A stretch of DNA of 64,000 nt from Eucommia ulmoides (GCA_016647705.1 CM028326.1:20971901-21035900), one strand, 5' to 3'. Shown: positions 1 to 13,715, counted from the stretch's first letter. Notes: generated by a model not told the origin, from the letters alone. Translations and numbers: made by a program.

Positions 1-68
1 GGGGAGGAGATAAGGGGACAGTTAAACAAATCAAGTAGAAAATTCCTATAATTATAATTAACAATTAC

Positions 69-3000
69 CTAACAACTCGAACAGGATAGCCTTTTTTGCA
101 GCTCACGCGTAAAGCTTCATTCATCTTATCAAACTTCTGATCAAAAGATTGATCCTTGTTAGTTCTTTTGTTCCCACTTAGATCCCTCCCCCCACTGCAC
201 AGTCACCAATGGAAAATATATTATATGAATGGAACACAAAAATAATTATCCAAAGAAATTGTGAGAGGTTTTTCAATGGCAAAGATAGCTGAAGAAAGAT
301 AACAACACAAATACATATTGTTAAGGTGGTCCACATTGTTATAGTCGGCAAAAGCGAATTGCCTGTTGTAAGTTGTAACTAAGAAATATTAAAAGCACTG
401 ATAAATACCATAATAAACCTTCCAGCATCAGTTAAAGTGCATGCATGTGTTCGTTCAGAGCAATTAAGTCATTCAAAAAGAGATGTAAAGCAGGCAAATT
501 ACATCACAGAACATAGAGGAACAAAGATCACACCCGCAGGAAACTATGTTAAAGAAGGCAGACCGAGTATAGACCAACTATAATTCTCCATTGACTACAG
601 CAGACAGGAAAACGACACAGTAGTATTCAAGTAACCAACATCACATATCTAATGATCGATATCAATCAAAGCATTCAACCAGTATTTTATAGAATGAAAT
701 CGATAAATGAAGACCTAGAATTATCATTCACACAAGATGAAGTAATATTAGTCCCATAAGACAAACCTTCCCGTGTAGAGGAACCATTCCCCATGATCCT
801 CATCATCCTCATAACCTCCTGAAAGCACCACCGACTGTGCACCATAGCCTGACTGTCCGGCAATCCCTGCAACAGGTGGCAAATGAACACCCCATTGCCT
901 CATTTCTATACGGTACTCCCAGCATTCACCAACCAATACCCCCTGCTTCCTCTCTGGATCATTTTCAGCAAGGATTGGCCCAAAATGGTCACCAGGAACA
1001 GTGACAAATATTCTCCCGCTAGAAGCATTCGCCATCCCAGGTTTTTGTGCCTGCTGTGAAGTGAAAGCTTTATCAGGTCGGGTTTGGTCATGCGCAAAAT
1101 GATACACTTTTTGAGGTCCTCCAGTTGAAATAGATCTTGATATCCTGGCCATCCTAATGGCCACTGCAAGTGTAGAGTTGATGCGCGGCTGACTTGCCAT
1201 TTTGGGAGGAATACTACGTCGACACTTTGCACATGTACGCTTGCCTTGCCCAATCCATTTTTGGAAACATTTTAGGCAAAAATTGTGACCACATGGTGTC
1301 TGGAACATGAAAGAGAAGATCAGCAATGAAACATAATCTGTACTACAACATTCTCAAGACACTGCCTGACACATACCAAAAACTCCATTTCAGTGTACCC
1401 AAGTAAGAAACAATTATCTTAATTTCAGCCACACCTTCATCTATGTGTCAGCCACTCTCGTTCGCATATCTGACGTTTGAGGATTTATAGCTTTATATTT
1501 TGGGCAAAGTAACTAGATTTAATCAATATTCCTTTATTTGTCTGCCCCTAAGCATGAAGAAACTGTACTAAGTTCTGAAAATGTTTTGAGGATTTTTTAG
1601 CTTTATATTTTGGGCAAACTAACTAGGTTTAATTAACTATTCCGTTATAAATGACAAATGCCGTACTTGTTATTAATGCTAAATATTATGTCAACAATAG
1701 TATCTTTATTTAACCATTAATAATTTGTGTTGAGAGTAAATGGGTCATTTTTATTGTTCTTTATATTGTATCATTAGAGCCCTTACTAAAGTTTAATTTC
1801 ATGTATGTTACTCATATCTAAATTTAAGTAGAAGTGCTGATAGAAGACGTGCATAGCTGTAGGGAAAAAAAGAAACCAAAACTCCTTCCATTGTGTGTAT
1901 TGTAACACAGTAATTATATTTTTCAATTGGAAAATATGGTAGAATTAATGCATCATCTCATATTATCGATAATCTCGGTTTATTCGAACTTGAGTACATT
2001 CCTAGTAGTATCTACAACTTTGCATTGTGAATATTCAAAATTTATCATACGTGTCCTTTATGTGTTCCTCTGTGCTTGTGTCCTACCTCTTTGGGAAATG
2101 GGATGCCAGTATGCGGAGCCTGGTATATCCCAAAGAGAATATGAGGGCAATCAAAAATTGTGGCAAATGCTCAACTTCACATAAAGACCCACTAAAATAA
2201 CTTCATTAGCAGAAGTTCATTAAAGCTAAAAATGTGTCTATTTGGCGCACGTACAATTGGAAACTAGAAGAACTTATCATATTATGGTCCATAACCAGAC
2301 ATCTGGAATAAAAAAGCAATTTCATAAATGGAAAATACTGGAGCATTGTTAAGTTTCAGAGCATCAAGTAATTCAAGGATCATGGAGCAAACATCAAGAA
2401 AACATAGAATAAGTTCAAAAATGAAGTTTTGGTGAATTCAACAACTTATGACTGATTGTTGTTAAACTTAACTGTTCATAACATCACAGAAGGAAAAAAA
2501 CACGCAATTCCACCAAAATAAAGAGATATAATTAGCAATGAAACAGGAAAAATATCATTGATCATGTGAAATCGAAGATGGATTCATGGGGTGATAAGTC
2601 ATGAAACAATTTCAGTTTTATTGTAAGCCCATTAACAAATTAGTTGAAAAGGTCATTTCATTTCCAACTTTAAACGCATGTTCAGATGAATTGGCACATT
2701 AATAGCCCAATCATATGTCCAAAATAAGTAAGCCTGTGAGAGATGCATACCATTAACATTAATGCGGAAATCTTCTACAATCTAATAGACTGCAGCAAAA
2801 ATCATAACAGACCACAAAGTTATGTAATCCTGATTCCTGTGCAACGATAGGAAATAAGGAAATGAAGTGTTGGGAGATGGGGGGACCCATTTACACATTT
2901 TACTAACATACAGCAGCAAGCAATAAAACTAATTGAAAAAAAAAAAAAAACTTGCATGGAGAGGTCCCGTAATTGAAAAGAATGCAGAATGATGAGCAAA

Positions 3001-3930
3001 CTGAATCTAACCATACCAAATGCACAAGGAAAATCAAGCAGAACTTGTACAATAAAAATCTTCCTATTATGGAAAGGAATCCACCATTACACCATGACAT
3101 CTAAGTGGTGATAATAGTCTACTGGATTTCAAATACGTGTATACAATTGTATGCTTTGTTCAATTACAGACTTACGGTACATATATAAACAATCAGACAA
3201 AAAAGCACGCCAGAACTTCATCAAGACCTCATATCAGGATCAAGCACAATGAAGATGAATACGAAAAGAAACCGAATATTTGAGAAAGCTCCGACACAAA
3301 AATGCAGTACCAATACAGTCGAGACCATGCATAAAAGATTTGGTATAAAATCGATATAAACATACATAAACGCCTAAGCAAACACACAAATCGTACGATT
3401 TGAAAACACAATACAAGATTAAACAGAGAAAACTCAAAGGAAATAGAATGTGCGTGCATATATACCGTAACAGGCCTCTCCGGTAACTGCATACAAAACG
3501 AGCATTTAAAATTCTCGCCAAGAACTTCCAGCACGTCATTCTTCTCATCCGCCTTCCCTTTCCCCTTCTTGTCTTCTCCGTCGTCATCGGCCGGCTCCGC
3601 TTGCCCACTCAGAAGTTCCTGTCGCCTCTTCGCCTTCTCCCTCTCCGTCAGAGACGAATCGGCCTCGATCGCTCGAATCGCCGCGACGAGCTCCCCGCCG
3701 GCAGACGTCGCCTGAACTCCGGCCACATCGCCCCCGTCGGGGAGCGTCGTGCAGTCAGGACACTCCCACTGGAGCGTGGACGCTAGGGTTTCCGGCCGGA
3801 TGGAAAGGCAGGCAGCGTGCCACGGCGTGACGCAGGTGTTGCAGGTGAGCTGCTCCTCATCCGACGGCTTATTCTTGCAGACCATGCAAATGCCGTCGCC
3901 GTCGATTGGCAGTTGGCTAGCGTCCGCCAT
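69..3930 (-). CDS. VIM1/ORTH-like: ORTHRUS/VIM-type E3 ubiquitin ligase (PHD-RING-SRA), 5' part, runs off left edge
   Basis: This family binds methylated cytosine through its SRA domain and ubiquitinates targets through RING fingers; it maintains CG methylation in the nucleus. Three coding exons are visible: 3930-3466 (155 codons), 1299-767 and 194-69, joined by GT-AG introns of 2166 and 572 bp in frame. The next donor (GT at 68-67) leads out of the window, so the rest of the SRA and the second RING are missing from view. The PHD finger has C15, C18, C30, C33, H38, C41, C57 and C60. An acidic/lysine-rich linker follows. The first RING has C143, C146, C158, H160, C163, C166, C178 and C181, with intron 1 splitting it at RPVT/TPCGH. 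The SRA starts near residue 252 (RIFVTVPGDHFGPI) and reaches GYPVRVVR. The ATG at 3930 is chosen because it starts just before the PHD, as in Arabidopsis VIM1. Nothing looks broken. Identity is from recalled family sequences. Confidence 0.95.
1480..1650. repeat. Imperfect direct duplication inside VIM intron 1
   Basis: A segment of about 60 bp (1480-1537) containing GCTTTATATTTTGGGCAAA is repeated at about 1587-1648 with a few differences. It lies in the middle of intron 1 and does not touch splice sites. No transposon ends are evident. The rest of intron 1 holds no other structure that I can support. Confidence 0.6.
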
Positions 3931-4140
3931 TGATGCTTGACGATGAGTGAATAATCCTTACAGCGAGAACGATAAGCTCTACATATATGCGTAGACTGGT
4001 GAGAGAGAGAGAGAGAGAGATCTGTAAGGCTTTGATTGTTGGACTACAATAAAGGGAGTGGTGGTGTGTATATATTAATACAGTTGTGTGTAGATGTAGA
4101 GAGAGAAAGTGGAGAGAGAGGGAGAGAGCGGCGGGTTTCG
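3931..4140 (-). promoter_or_regulatory. Likely 5' UTR/promoter of the VIM-type gene with GA/CT tracts
   Basis: The stretch just upstream of the VIM ATG holds a GA dinucleotide run near 4003-4021 and GA-rich sequence at 4100-4130; on the gene's strand these are CT-rich, as is common in plant 5' UTRs and core promoters. No TATA box can be assigned with confidence. The start of transcription is not visible from sequence alone. Confidence 0.4.
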
Positions 4141-4239
4141 AAATTTTGCTCTCGTAAGGTTTTGAATTTCAGAGATGATCGAGTGTATTCTAGTGCAGTT
4201 TATTACAGTGCATCTCGCGAGACTACTGGCTTGAATTAG

Positions 4240-6530
4240 AATAAGTCAAACTTCAGGCCAATAGTATTCGTTTTATGGTAAAAAAGAGTCAAACTTTTAC
4301 TGTCGTGGAGGTCCATGCCGCTCTATGCGCCTGATCTTACCCTTATTTTCCAAATAAAAGAGAAAATACAAATTAGAGTTAATGACGAAATTGTCCTCCA
4401 TACTTTTGTATGATCCATTTCTTAATTCATTTCTTTAAGCAAATAACTATGGTATTTAGTTTTTAGATTTAAGGATTAGATGGTGAAAGATCTTTATATA
4501 AAATAATTTTGTTCAAAAAAATGGTATGGTCAGTTTGAATCTCTAATTATTTAAATTTTTCATTAACATTTTTTCTATTTCTGTGTATTACTCGTTACGT
4601 TACGTGAAATATATTTTTTTTAATGTCTACAGTGTATTAGAATTCAATAATTTTAATAGTATTAAATATATTATTAGGAAAATCCTAAAATATCAAAAAA
4701 AAATTGAAGGAAATACATTTCTCCCAAATCCATTAAAAATACACTTGAGCAAGTAATACGTTGAAATTTAATTAAATTATTGTTAACAATATACAGATAA
4801 TACTTAAAAATTGTATTATGCATTGAATCTCCCATCGAACTGACATTTAATTATTCTTATTACTAATACAGTGCAATAAAAGATTTATAACCAACAAGGT
4901 TGTGCAAAACCCTAAATCGATTCAAAGTAGGGTTTATTGATGTTCATCCCAAATAACTCTAAAATATCTGCTATTACCACTTTTCACAAGTCTTTTTTCC
5001 TTTCATAAATATGAATTCTTGTTAGTTCAATTTTGCTCAAGAGAATATACAATTCACATAATCTAAATTTTCATTAAGATTTTGTTGATCACACACGTCT
5101 TCAAGTTTTCTACTAAAATCTTTCTTCCCATTTACTGAGCTCTTCAGACAAATTGCATGAGTCATCAAAATTCTAGATTTGTTGATTAATTATCTCAATA
5201 TTAATTTTTGTCTGTTGTGATCAATCCAATACATATCCAATCTTATTGTTTTGTCACTGTCAATATTAAGAGACGCGTGTCTTACGTCTATTCATGTCAA
5301 TTGCGTCATTTATGATGTAAGTTATCTTTCCATACAATTTCAGAATACGTCCAAAACATCACTTTTTACATAAATACGTCAGAATTTGCCCTCACGCGGT
5401 GGGCATTGTCATTGTCCCCTTTTTGTTATTCAAGTTGGATTAACTCTATTCATTAATATATATTTTTAATTATTTGTATTAGCAATTTTTTTTAAAACCA
5501 ATTCAAGATAGAGTCAACTAGTAAATTTAAGTTATTAGTACTTAGCATAAGTCCCAATGGCCAAAAAAAATTATGTATATATATACTATAAATTAGGATA
5601 TATTTTACATCTGAAACATTTTTTTATCTTTAAATTAAAAATTTAATGGTCAAAATTAAAGGATTTCAAGCGACATTTTTAACATTTGGATTAGATCGAA
5701 TGTATGAGACCATAAAACTCTCAACAAATAAATAACAATTGATTTGGATCTAACGGTTGAAACCAAACAATATTTTAAATTGTTACAATTTGATATGACA
5801 TAATATATCTAATAAACTAACAACTCATCTCAAAATATTTCACACAAGTTTATATAATAAATTAGGACATAAAAAATTTTAAAATATAAAAAAGATTCAC
5901 ACTCCCACTTGTAAGATTAAATTAAATTATTTTTTTAATCTTCTAGATTTTAGATTTTTAATTAATTGGTCATTTCTTATATATTAGATAATTAATATAA
6001 TACTTTTAAGCACGTGACATACTTAGTGTGTATATATATCTCAAAAGGTTGTTGAATGGGCATTATAGGAAATTAGTATATCCTTTTTTTTCCCCTTTTT
6101 TCAATAAATTACTATGGAATTAAATATTTAGAAAGCAATTAATCTAGGGGGTTAATTAATAGCAAATTCTTGACTAGATGGGGCTTATAGATGAGTTGTA
6201 ATAGATGAAATCTTATAGAATCCAATGAACAAAAAGGGTATTTAAGATCTTCGCCCATAATCTCCATTTTGTCAATATTTAAAAAAAAAAAAAAAAAAAA
6301 AAAGGAAAAGAAAAGTAAAAAAAGAAAAAGGTAATAAAATAATAATACTGCCCCTGCCATTAATCCTCCACTGTGTCCCAATTCCCACCCCTTTCCCAAA
6401 CACCACTTTCAAGAGCCCAAAAAGTATTTATTAAAAATTGTACCAATTTTTTTTTTCTTTTTAATTCGGGTATTTGGTAATTTAAATTATTTTATTTTAT
6501 TGTTTTAAATACATTATTTTCAATTTCAGG
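4240..6530. other. AT-rich intergenic spacer, no gene seen
   Basis: About 2.3 kb of AT-rich DNA upstream of the VIM-type gene. It contains homopolymer runs (an A tract near 6281-6303), short AT microsatellites and no open frame with recognisable protein similarity on either strand. Confidence 0.6.
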
Positions 6531-6531
6531 C

Positions 6532-6965
6532 CTTTTACATGGCATTTTGTTAGTGTTTCTGTTTTTATTTAAGATAATTATATTTTCATTCTACAATATT
6601 TTTGGAATAGAAACATGTTTGGTAATAATATGTTTATGAGAATATAAATAAGAAAAACATTTGATTACAATATTTATTATTTTCTTTTATTTAAATGTAT
6701 GGTGACCATTGTAGTGTGTGGTGATCGGTAGACTGGTAGTGGCCGGCGAGGTAGTAGTGAGAATAATTTTTGTGGGAGTGAATAGGAATCTACTTTTTTT
6801 TTATCTCTCATATTCTTAAGAAATTCAAGAATTATTCCCAAAATTTTAAAAACAAAAACGTGTTTACCAAACATATTTCTGTACATTAATCCCAAAATTT
6901 TGGGAGCGAGAATAGAGATCAAGGAATAGTAACCAAACAGGGCCTTCTGTTTTTGCTACCAAATG
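6532..6965. mobile_element. MITE-like element, family also at 13392-13715 and 60900-61395
   Basis: Both ends carry versions of TGGCATTTTGTTAGTGTTTCTG or its complement, and the interior has TAATCCCAAAATTTTGGGA and the ATTAATGTACA motif on one strand. The same signature recurs near 13.5 kb and 61 kb, which supports a repeated non-autonomous DNA transposon. No transposase is encoded. The superfamily is not clear; nested insertion may blur the left end. Confidence 0.5.
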
Positions 6966-9964
6966 CTAGTTAATTGTAAAATGATTTAATTTGTAAATTG
7001 GAGAACAACCTAACAATATTTTTTTCTTTTAATTTTTCTTATGATGACACCTATGCAAGTTTAAATCATGTTATATATATTGATTTTACGATAAGGTATG
7101 TTTGGATCACACCTATCTCGACTAATCATCTCATTGGACAATCTTAAGGGCACACTAATTCACATCAGACTAGTGCATTCAGGATTAAATTCAAGATTTA
7201 ACTCCCAGAGTGTTCCTAAAGAGAGTCGAACCTTGAGAATTAGATCATGTTATTTGGTAACCGAAAAGTAGCTTAAAAATTATTGTATTACTACTTGTTA
7301 AGTGAACTATTAAGAGATTTAAAATGTCGAATTAAAATAAAAAATTCAATTTAATCGCTGACCATCTAATTGAAATTAAAATAACTTATTCGGTATATCA
7401 AATAAAGATGTAAAAATTAATTGAAAATTTCATGTAACAATTAGCCCACTTAAGATATATAAGGTCTTTGAAAGGTGAAACACATATAATATATAATATA
7501 TATGTGGGCAAATTTCACTTCGGGCTCTTTTATGTTTGGCCAAAATTCTTATATAGTCCGTTAAATTTGGTATACTTTACTTTGAATTATGTATGTACTA
7601 TTTAAAATTTAAATAATCATTAATTTTTTTTTTTTTTTTTAAAGAGATAGAATTTGGTCACACGAAATCTAAGAAGACATTAGGGTCTTTTCCTTAATTA
7701 ATAGATTTAATGAACTTGAAAACAAAATCAGAGAAAGTGTTCGTCTTCACATTTTTTTCATTCGAACACTCGATGATCTTTTTATCATCCCGACCACCAG
7801 TTCACGATGGTGGCGATAATGAGCCTGTGCAGCGATGATTGTCTTTGATTTGGAGGTGGTTGGGGGATTTGGGTGGTGGTTGGTGGTATAAAATTTGGTG
7901 GTTGCAAGTTCCACAATTGGTGAGGAGGTGATAGATGAGGCATGGAATTTCTTATGAATCATTACCAAAAGATGAAAAGTAACATTGTTTCATTTTTGGT
8001 ACATAAGTGTGGCAAATAGAGACTAAGGATAATTATCAAATTTCATGTCGATCTCTACTAAAATAAGATTAATCATATTTTCTGGTGGTAACTCCATAAT
8101 CTTCAAGTCCACGTCCCATTCTATGTCTTTTCGAGATGGTCCGCATATTTGTTAGTTTCTCTTGGAGAGAATTGTAAGATATGATTGTTGATCTCGACGA
8201 AACTCTTACTATTCCCCACTCACGGCTTAAATTTATGTGTTTATGGTCAATCTCCTTAGAGTAACATTGTGTTTGATATCCATAAAAGTAAGAAAAAAAT
8301 TCAATACACAAAATACCATTTTAACGAAAAGAATTTAATTCTTGTGATTGATTTATTAATTTTTATTTGAGTCGAGAATTTACAAAATTTACAAAAAATG
8401 CCCAGATTTGACAAATATTGTTTATTTTCTCTTTTCAATTTTAGAATTTTTAATAATTATTTTATTAAATAATAAATATTAATAATTTATAATAATTGTT
8501 TTATTAAAATTATTTAAATTGATTTTTATATAGTTTTTAAAAGTAACTTTTAATTTTTTGATTGAAGTGTTAATCCAAGCTGTTTCTTTTTTTAGTTCAT
8601 TTTAACTATTTTAATTGATATTCAAAATAACCACAATTCATTATTTTAAACTATTTCTAGGTGTTATAGATAAATTAAACTAAATATTTATGATTTATGA
8701 TTTTTTTTAATTACTAATCTTATTAGTTATTATAATACTTAAAAGTGAAAGACAAATCTTTAAAATGAAATATAGTTAATCTTTTTAATCTCCTTATTCT
8801 TATCAAATTAATGGCCAATATCTTCTCCTCTCATTACCAATAATATTAAATGAATAGAAAATTACTTTCAATTTTAATTAATAACATTGAAAATGAATAG
8901 AAAATTGCTTCTAATTCTAATTCCATAATAAATAGATAATTTTTACATTAATAATTATATTTATTTATTTTATTATCAATTCAAAATTTTATTCTTTTTT
9001 TAAAAAAATTATATTTATAATATTGGATTTTTTTAAAAAAAAATTAATTTTCTTTCAAATAAAATTATTTTTTAATTTATCATTCTATATATTTATTTAT
9101 TTTTGTTTCGTTATTATTATCAATTTGAACTTTTGTTCATTTTTCACAAAAAAATTATTCATAATATTTGTTTTTTTTAAAATAATAAATTAATTTTTAT
9201 TTAAAAAATAATGAATCATGTGGGCTAAAAATGATGGTCCCTCAAATACATTCTTTTTCCTAATAATGTATTTTAGTATTAATCTTATCTTAAATGAATG
9301 TATTTGTTCCCATTAAAAAAAAAAATAGGTTCTTGATGATGAGTATTTCATAAATTAAAAATAATTTTTTTTTAAATCTAAATTTTATGATTCACTATTT
9401 ATCTAATTCACTTTGTACATTAACTTTTAAGAAAAACTAATAATTTTCTCAGAAGTTAAAAATCATTGTACACCACAAAAGTTATTGTAATTTTTTATAT
9501 GAAAATTTACAGTTATTTTAAAGTAGTACAATAATTTTGGATTCATAACAAAATTATTGTACCAATGTGGAATACATTGACTAAAATTTTAAGTTCGTAT
9601 GCTATTCACAAAAAAAAAAATTAAAATTTATGTCCATACAGTCTACTAACTCATAATAACTTTACAAAACTTGAAAGACAAGCAATATGTTGATAATTTT
9701 GTGATTTTTTGGCTCCGATATCATAAACCAATTTTGTCATTTCATAATTTTGTAATTTTTATTTTGTTTATTTATATTTTATGGCTTCTAACTTCTGTTA
9801 ATTTTTTTTTTTTTTTTGAAATGGGACTTACTACAAAAAAATTTGGGTATTCAATCAATTTTATTAAAAGTATCAAATGCAAACACTATAAGGAAGAAAA
9901 TATAATTAATATTGGTTTAGAATCCAAATAGTAAACAACTATTTCGTATTATTATAAACAAACC
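6966..9964. other. Intergenic spacer with unassigned repeat debris
   Basis: AT-rich, with several homopolymer runs. Around 7140-7250 (complement) is a sequence sharing AATCTTGAATTTAATCCTGAA with 13838-13880, so a short dispersed repeat is present twice in the window. A less AT-rich patch at 8040-8320 has no recognisable protein. No host gene is supported. Confidence 0.5.
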
Positions 9965-11303
9965 TGTTGAATCAGGATTGAGTCATATCAATATGAAGGG
10001 TTTATAAGAACAATTACGTGTCGTGATATGTGGAAACTAACCGTTGGAGGGTCTGTTTCAAATCCTTATATATAGACCTGCGTTTTTTCATTTGGAGAGA
10101 TCCCAATCAATTGTTTTTCAAGAGCTATTCGGTTTCTAAGCTTTCTGAGAGTTTTTATTCTGAAATTATACTGAAAGTACTGTGAGACTATCTTTGAGAA
10201 AAGTTCTTGAAGAAGTGTGCGAAAATTGTCGCTGTCACCGATCTAAAGTTTCATTGCAATTCAATTTTCAATCATTCGGTAGTATCCTGGTAAGCTTGTT
10301 CCAAGCTTGAGCTTTTTATTGCTATTTGATATTATTATTTATTGCTTGGAAATTAGATCTTTGAAATAATTTTTCTGAACTTAAATTACTTGATTTTTTT
10401 TTTAAACGATTTCTTGTGAAAATCCGATTACGTGCTAAATTGTGTGCTACCCATTTATTTAAATTTTGAAATTCTCACTTTATTTTTATCACCAGTATTT
10501 ATCAAGACATTAATTGAGTTTAAATTAATCTGAGGTGGTAGAATCTTCGAGTGGGAAAAACTTATCAATTTCTTATAATTGGTGAGTTGTGTGCGGATTA
10601 GATATTATTGAGAATATCTAATCAGGGGTAGCTGGGTTTTAATCTCTTCCAATAAAGAGTTTGATGGTTTGATATTTACTTAGTACATAAAAAGATTAAG
10701 TTACTTTTTTCCAGTGAAAAAATATAGGTGTTAATTCTTCCTTAATAGAATTAGATTTTGAGTGAATTTGTAACGGTTCCATCCTTACCGGGTAAAAGGA
10801 TACTTGGAGAGATTTGGTGAGATTTAATTCTTAAGCCTAAGGTATATAAAGAATTAGGTCGTGATTCTTCCTGTAATATAATTAAATTAATCTTTAGTCT
10901 GGTAAAAAGATAGAGATTTTTCCTTAGCCTATGAAAAGAAAAATTGTAAAGGTTGATTCTGAACCTACGAAAAGAATCATTTGTAAGGGTTTGGATCTTA
11001 CCTGATTAAAGGAATCATAATGATTAGTGGGCGACTCTTCGTGGAGCTCGGAGGACTGGATTAACCAAGAGTAACTTGGTGAACCAGTATAAATTTTGGT
11101 GTACTGCTATTTTACTTTATTTATTTTCAGTTATTTGGATGTGTAGCTAGTTTACATAACTCTTATCCGCTGCTATAAAGATAATAATTAATTTATGATA
11201 AAATTAATTACTTGAATTTTCAAAGTGTTATAAGTTGATAATTTACTTTAAATTTTATAACTATCTAATTCACCCATCTCTTGGTTAGATCACTAGGCCA
11301 ACA
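9965..11303 (+). mobile_element. Solo LTR of an LTR retrotransposon (fossil), 1339 bp, TSD AAACC
   Basis: The element begins TGTTG and ends CAACA, a perfect 5-bp terminal inverted pair, and is flanked by identical AAACC at 9960-9964 and 11304-11308. A TATA box (TATATATAG, 10067-10075) in the left part is followed by a long leader-like stretch with imperfect short tandem repeats at about 10780-11020. There is no primer-binding site or coding region beside it, so it is what LTR-LTR recombination leaves behind. The lineage (gypsy or copia) cannot be told from the LTR alone. Strand is inferred from the TATA position. The perfect target duplication suggests that it is not very old. Confidence 0.85.
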
Positions 11304-11876
11304 AAACCTAATATAGTTTTTTTTTTATATTTGTCTAAACTTGCGCATTGCGCGGACTAAAACAAGTATTTATTTAAAGTGTTGTTTCATTTACTCAATA
11401 AATTTCAAACGTGTTTAATAAATTTACACGGGATAACATAAAATATATAAAAAAATAATTTAATAAAAATAGAATTGAATTCTATTTTATACCATGAAAT
11501 GAAATTTTAAATGAATTCTATAGAATTGAATTGAATTTTAATTAGAATTCATACCAGAGGGGATGTAAATGAGTAGACTAGTCAGAAGAAAAAAAAAAAA
11601 AAAAAAGAAGAAGAAAGAAAAAATAGAAAAATGATAAAACAAAAGAATATACTCAAATGTATTCAATTTTTAATTTAATGATGAGTTTTTAAAGAAGTTC
11701 TTTATGCAATAATTATAATTAAAAAAAATCTGAAATCGCATATACACACATTTACAGAGGAATCATAAAATGAATTTTTAAAATCCATTTCTTACAGAAA
11801 AAAACCCCCAACAAAACCGAATTTTCAAATACTGTTTATACGCGCTATATTTAATTTCCGTTTCTACATAAAACAG

Positions 11877-11915
<39 letters not shown>

Positions 11916-12636
11916 TTGAATCTCCATTTCGACATGAAATAGAGATTCAATCTTCGTTTCATACATCCTCTCAAAACTCTAACTTGTTTCGCCATATTTT
12001 GCCCCTTCCCCAAATAGCACCGCTTATCCTCTCTCTTCTTATCCCTTCTTCATTTTCGGGTTTTCTTGCTTTCTTCTCCCTTCTCCATTTCTCCCCTCTT
12101 CCTCTCCCTTTTACTTTGGTCGCTCATCCTTCCTCGTTGCCGCCGCATTTTCAGTGCCGCTCAGCCCCCCGTAGATGTTTTTTTTTTTTTTTTTTTAAAT
12201 GTAGATCTAGTTTTTTTTTCTTTTCAAAAAATATCATTATTTTTTTGTTTATATATTTCAATTTTAATTAGAAATTTATTTTTTGGTTTTAATTAGAAAT
12301 TTTACTTTTGGTTTAATTAGGAAATTTGTTTATATTTCGATTTTAATTAGGATTTATGCCTCTCGTTCACAAGTAGTTATTTTTCTTTTCAGTGGCAATA
12401 TTGTTTTTTTGCTAATTAATAATTGTTTAGGTTTGTGTTTGTATATGTATTTGTGTTTGTATACATATTTGCTAGATGAATTTTTATAGCAAATTTCACT
12501 TTTATTGTTTTTTTTTTAATCATTTGGCTGAACATCTTCAGTTTTAATTGGCAAACAAAATGTTGTGTACTCTTTTATTTCATTCATGTAGTGTTTGAAT
12601 GCAAAATTGGGAGATTTTTCTACTTATTAATACTCC
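11304..12636. other. AT-rich spacer with microsatellites
   Basis: Contains an (AT)n run at about 11876-11899 followed by (GA)n at 11899-11914, several poly-T tracts and CT-rich sequence near 12000-12150. Open frames here are low-complexity and resemble no known protein. Confidence 0.55.
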
Positions 12637-12644
12637 ATATTAAC

Positions 12645-13372
12645 TAGGGGTGAAATAATTACTTGTCTAACCGACACGCCCGCTTGGCCCGTCCGACCCG
12701 CCCTCGGGTCGATCGGATTTTACTCTCAATTTTTTGATTTTTCACTCGACCTGCCTGCCCGACAAGAGAGAGAAAAAAGATTGGATTTACCACTCCCACC
12801 GCCCGCCCAACCCGAACCCGACCGAATACACTATTCACTAATAAACCCCCCCACTAAACCTCTCATATTACAAAAATACCCTACATATATATCAAGTGAT
12901 AAAAACCCTAATGTTTCATTCTCTCATTGTGGCCGCCATTTCACTCGATCCTCATCCCTTCTCTTTCTCAGTTCTTTCTCTCAAGCTCATTCCCTTCCTC
13001 CATGGAAGCTGTTGTCATCTTCGTCGTCCTCCGGCGAAGATCTATCTATGTGCTTTCGCTCTTTCTCTCTCTCAATCCTGAAGCCGTCGTCATCTTCGTC
13101 GCCGTCGACGTTGTTCATCTTTTTAGTCAGGGTTTTTAATCTTTTTAGTTGTTTGCTTCGTTGTTCATCTTATATGAAATTCTGATATGTTCATCCTTCA
13201 TCTTGAATTCTCACCCAAAACTCGATCAAAATCCGACCGCATCTAACAGACCCGAACCCGATCAAACTTTGGCTGCTTAGGATCGGGGTCGGTCGGTCAT
13301 CAATACTAAAAAAACTTTAGGTCGGCCAAAAAATGACTCTCCCCCCGATCGATCCAACCGATTTCACCCCTA
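12645..13372. mobile_element. Non-autonomous hAT element, 728 bp, TSD ATATTAAC, with gene-like insert
   Basis: The left end TAGGGGTGAAAT is the exact complement of the right end ATTTCACCCCTA, and identical 8-bp duplications ATATTAAC flank it (12637-12644 and 13373-13380). TAGGGGTG ends with 8-bp duplications are typical of hAT transposons. The subterminal zones are rich in GGTCGATC/GACCCG motifs. The interior (about 12890-13190) is unlike them: it has AAACCCTAA, CT-rich tracts and short GC-rich open frames, looking like the 5' UTR and first exon of a host gene. No transposase is encoded. The origin of the insert is unknown. Confidence 0.88.
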
Positions 13373-13391
13373 ATATTAACTAATACTAAAA

Positions 13392-13715
13392 AATTAGGTC
13401 ATGTTCCTTGATTTAAAAAAAAAAAAAAATGCTTTTAAAGATTTTCAAAAAATTAGGTCATGTTCCTTGATTTTTGTCTTTGTTTCTAAAAGTTTGAGAT
13501 TAATGTACAAAAACATGTTTGGTAAATACGTTTCTAATTTGTTATAACTAAACATGTTTCTTGTTTCCATAAATTAAGAGAAACAATGTCAGAACAATGA
13601 TGGTTACAAAACATGTATCTATTCTCAAAATATTTCGGAACGGAGATAAAATTTTCATCATAGTACATTGGAAGTAGAAACAGAAAAACAAAAACATTAA
13701 CCAAATGCCACCTCA
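13392..13715. mobile_element. MITE-like element, second copy of the 6532-6965 family
   Basis: Begins with a TTCCTTGATTTTTGTCTTTG-type end, carries GAGATTAATGTACAAAAACA inside, and its right end reads, on the complement, TGGCATTTGGTTAATGTTTT. These shared motifs tie it to the copies near 6.5 kb and 61 kb. It sits 20 bp right of the hAT element. No coding capacity. Confidence 0.5.

Noticed and set aside
4003-4021. GA tract as a transposon end
   Set aside because: Simple dinucleotide run in a plant promoter/leader, with no flanking duplication.
7190-7250. tRNA-like B box (GTTCGACTC on the complement) suggesting a SINE
   Set aside because: No A box at the right distance and no paired cloverleaf; the related copy near 13840 lacks the B-box part.
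12781-13185. 134-codon frame inside the first hAT element as a gene
   Set aside because: Low-complexity serine-rich, spans the boundary between element-type and insert-type DNA, and has no conserved motif.
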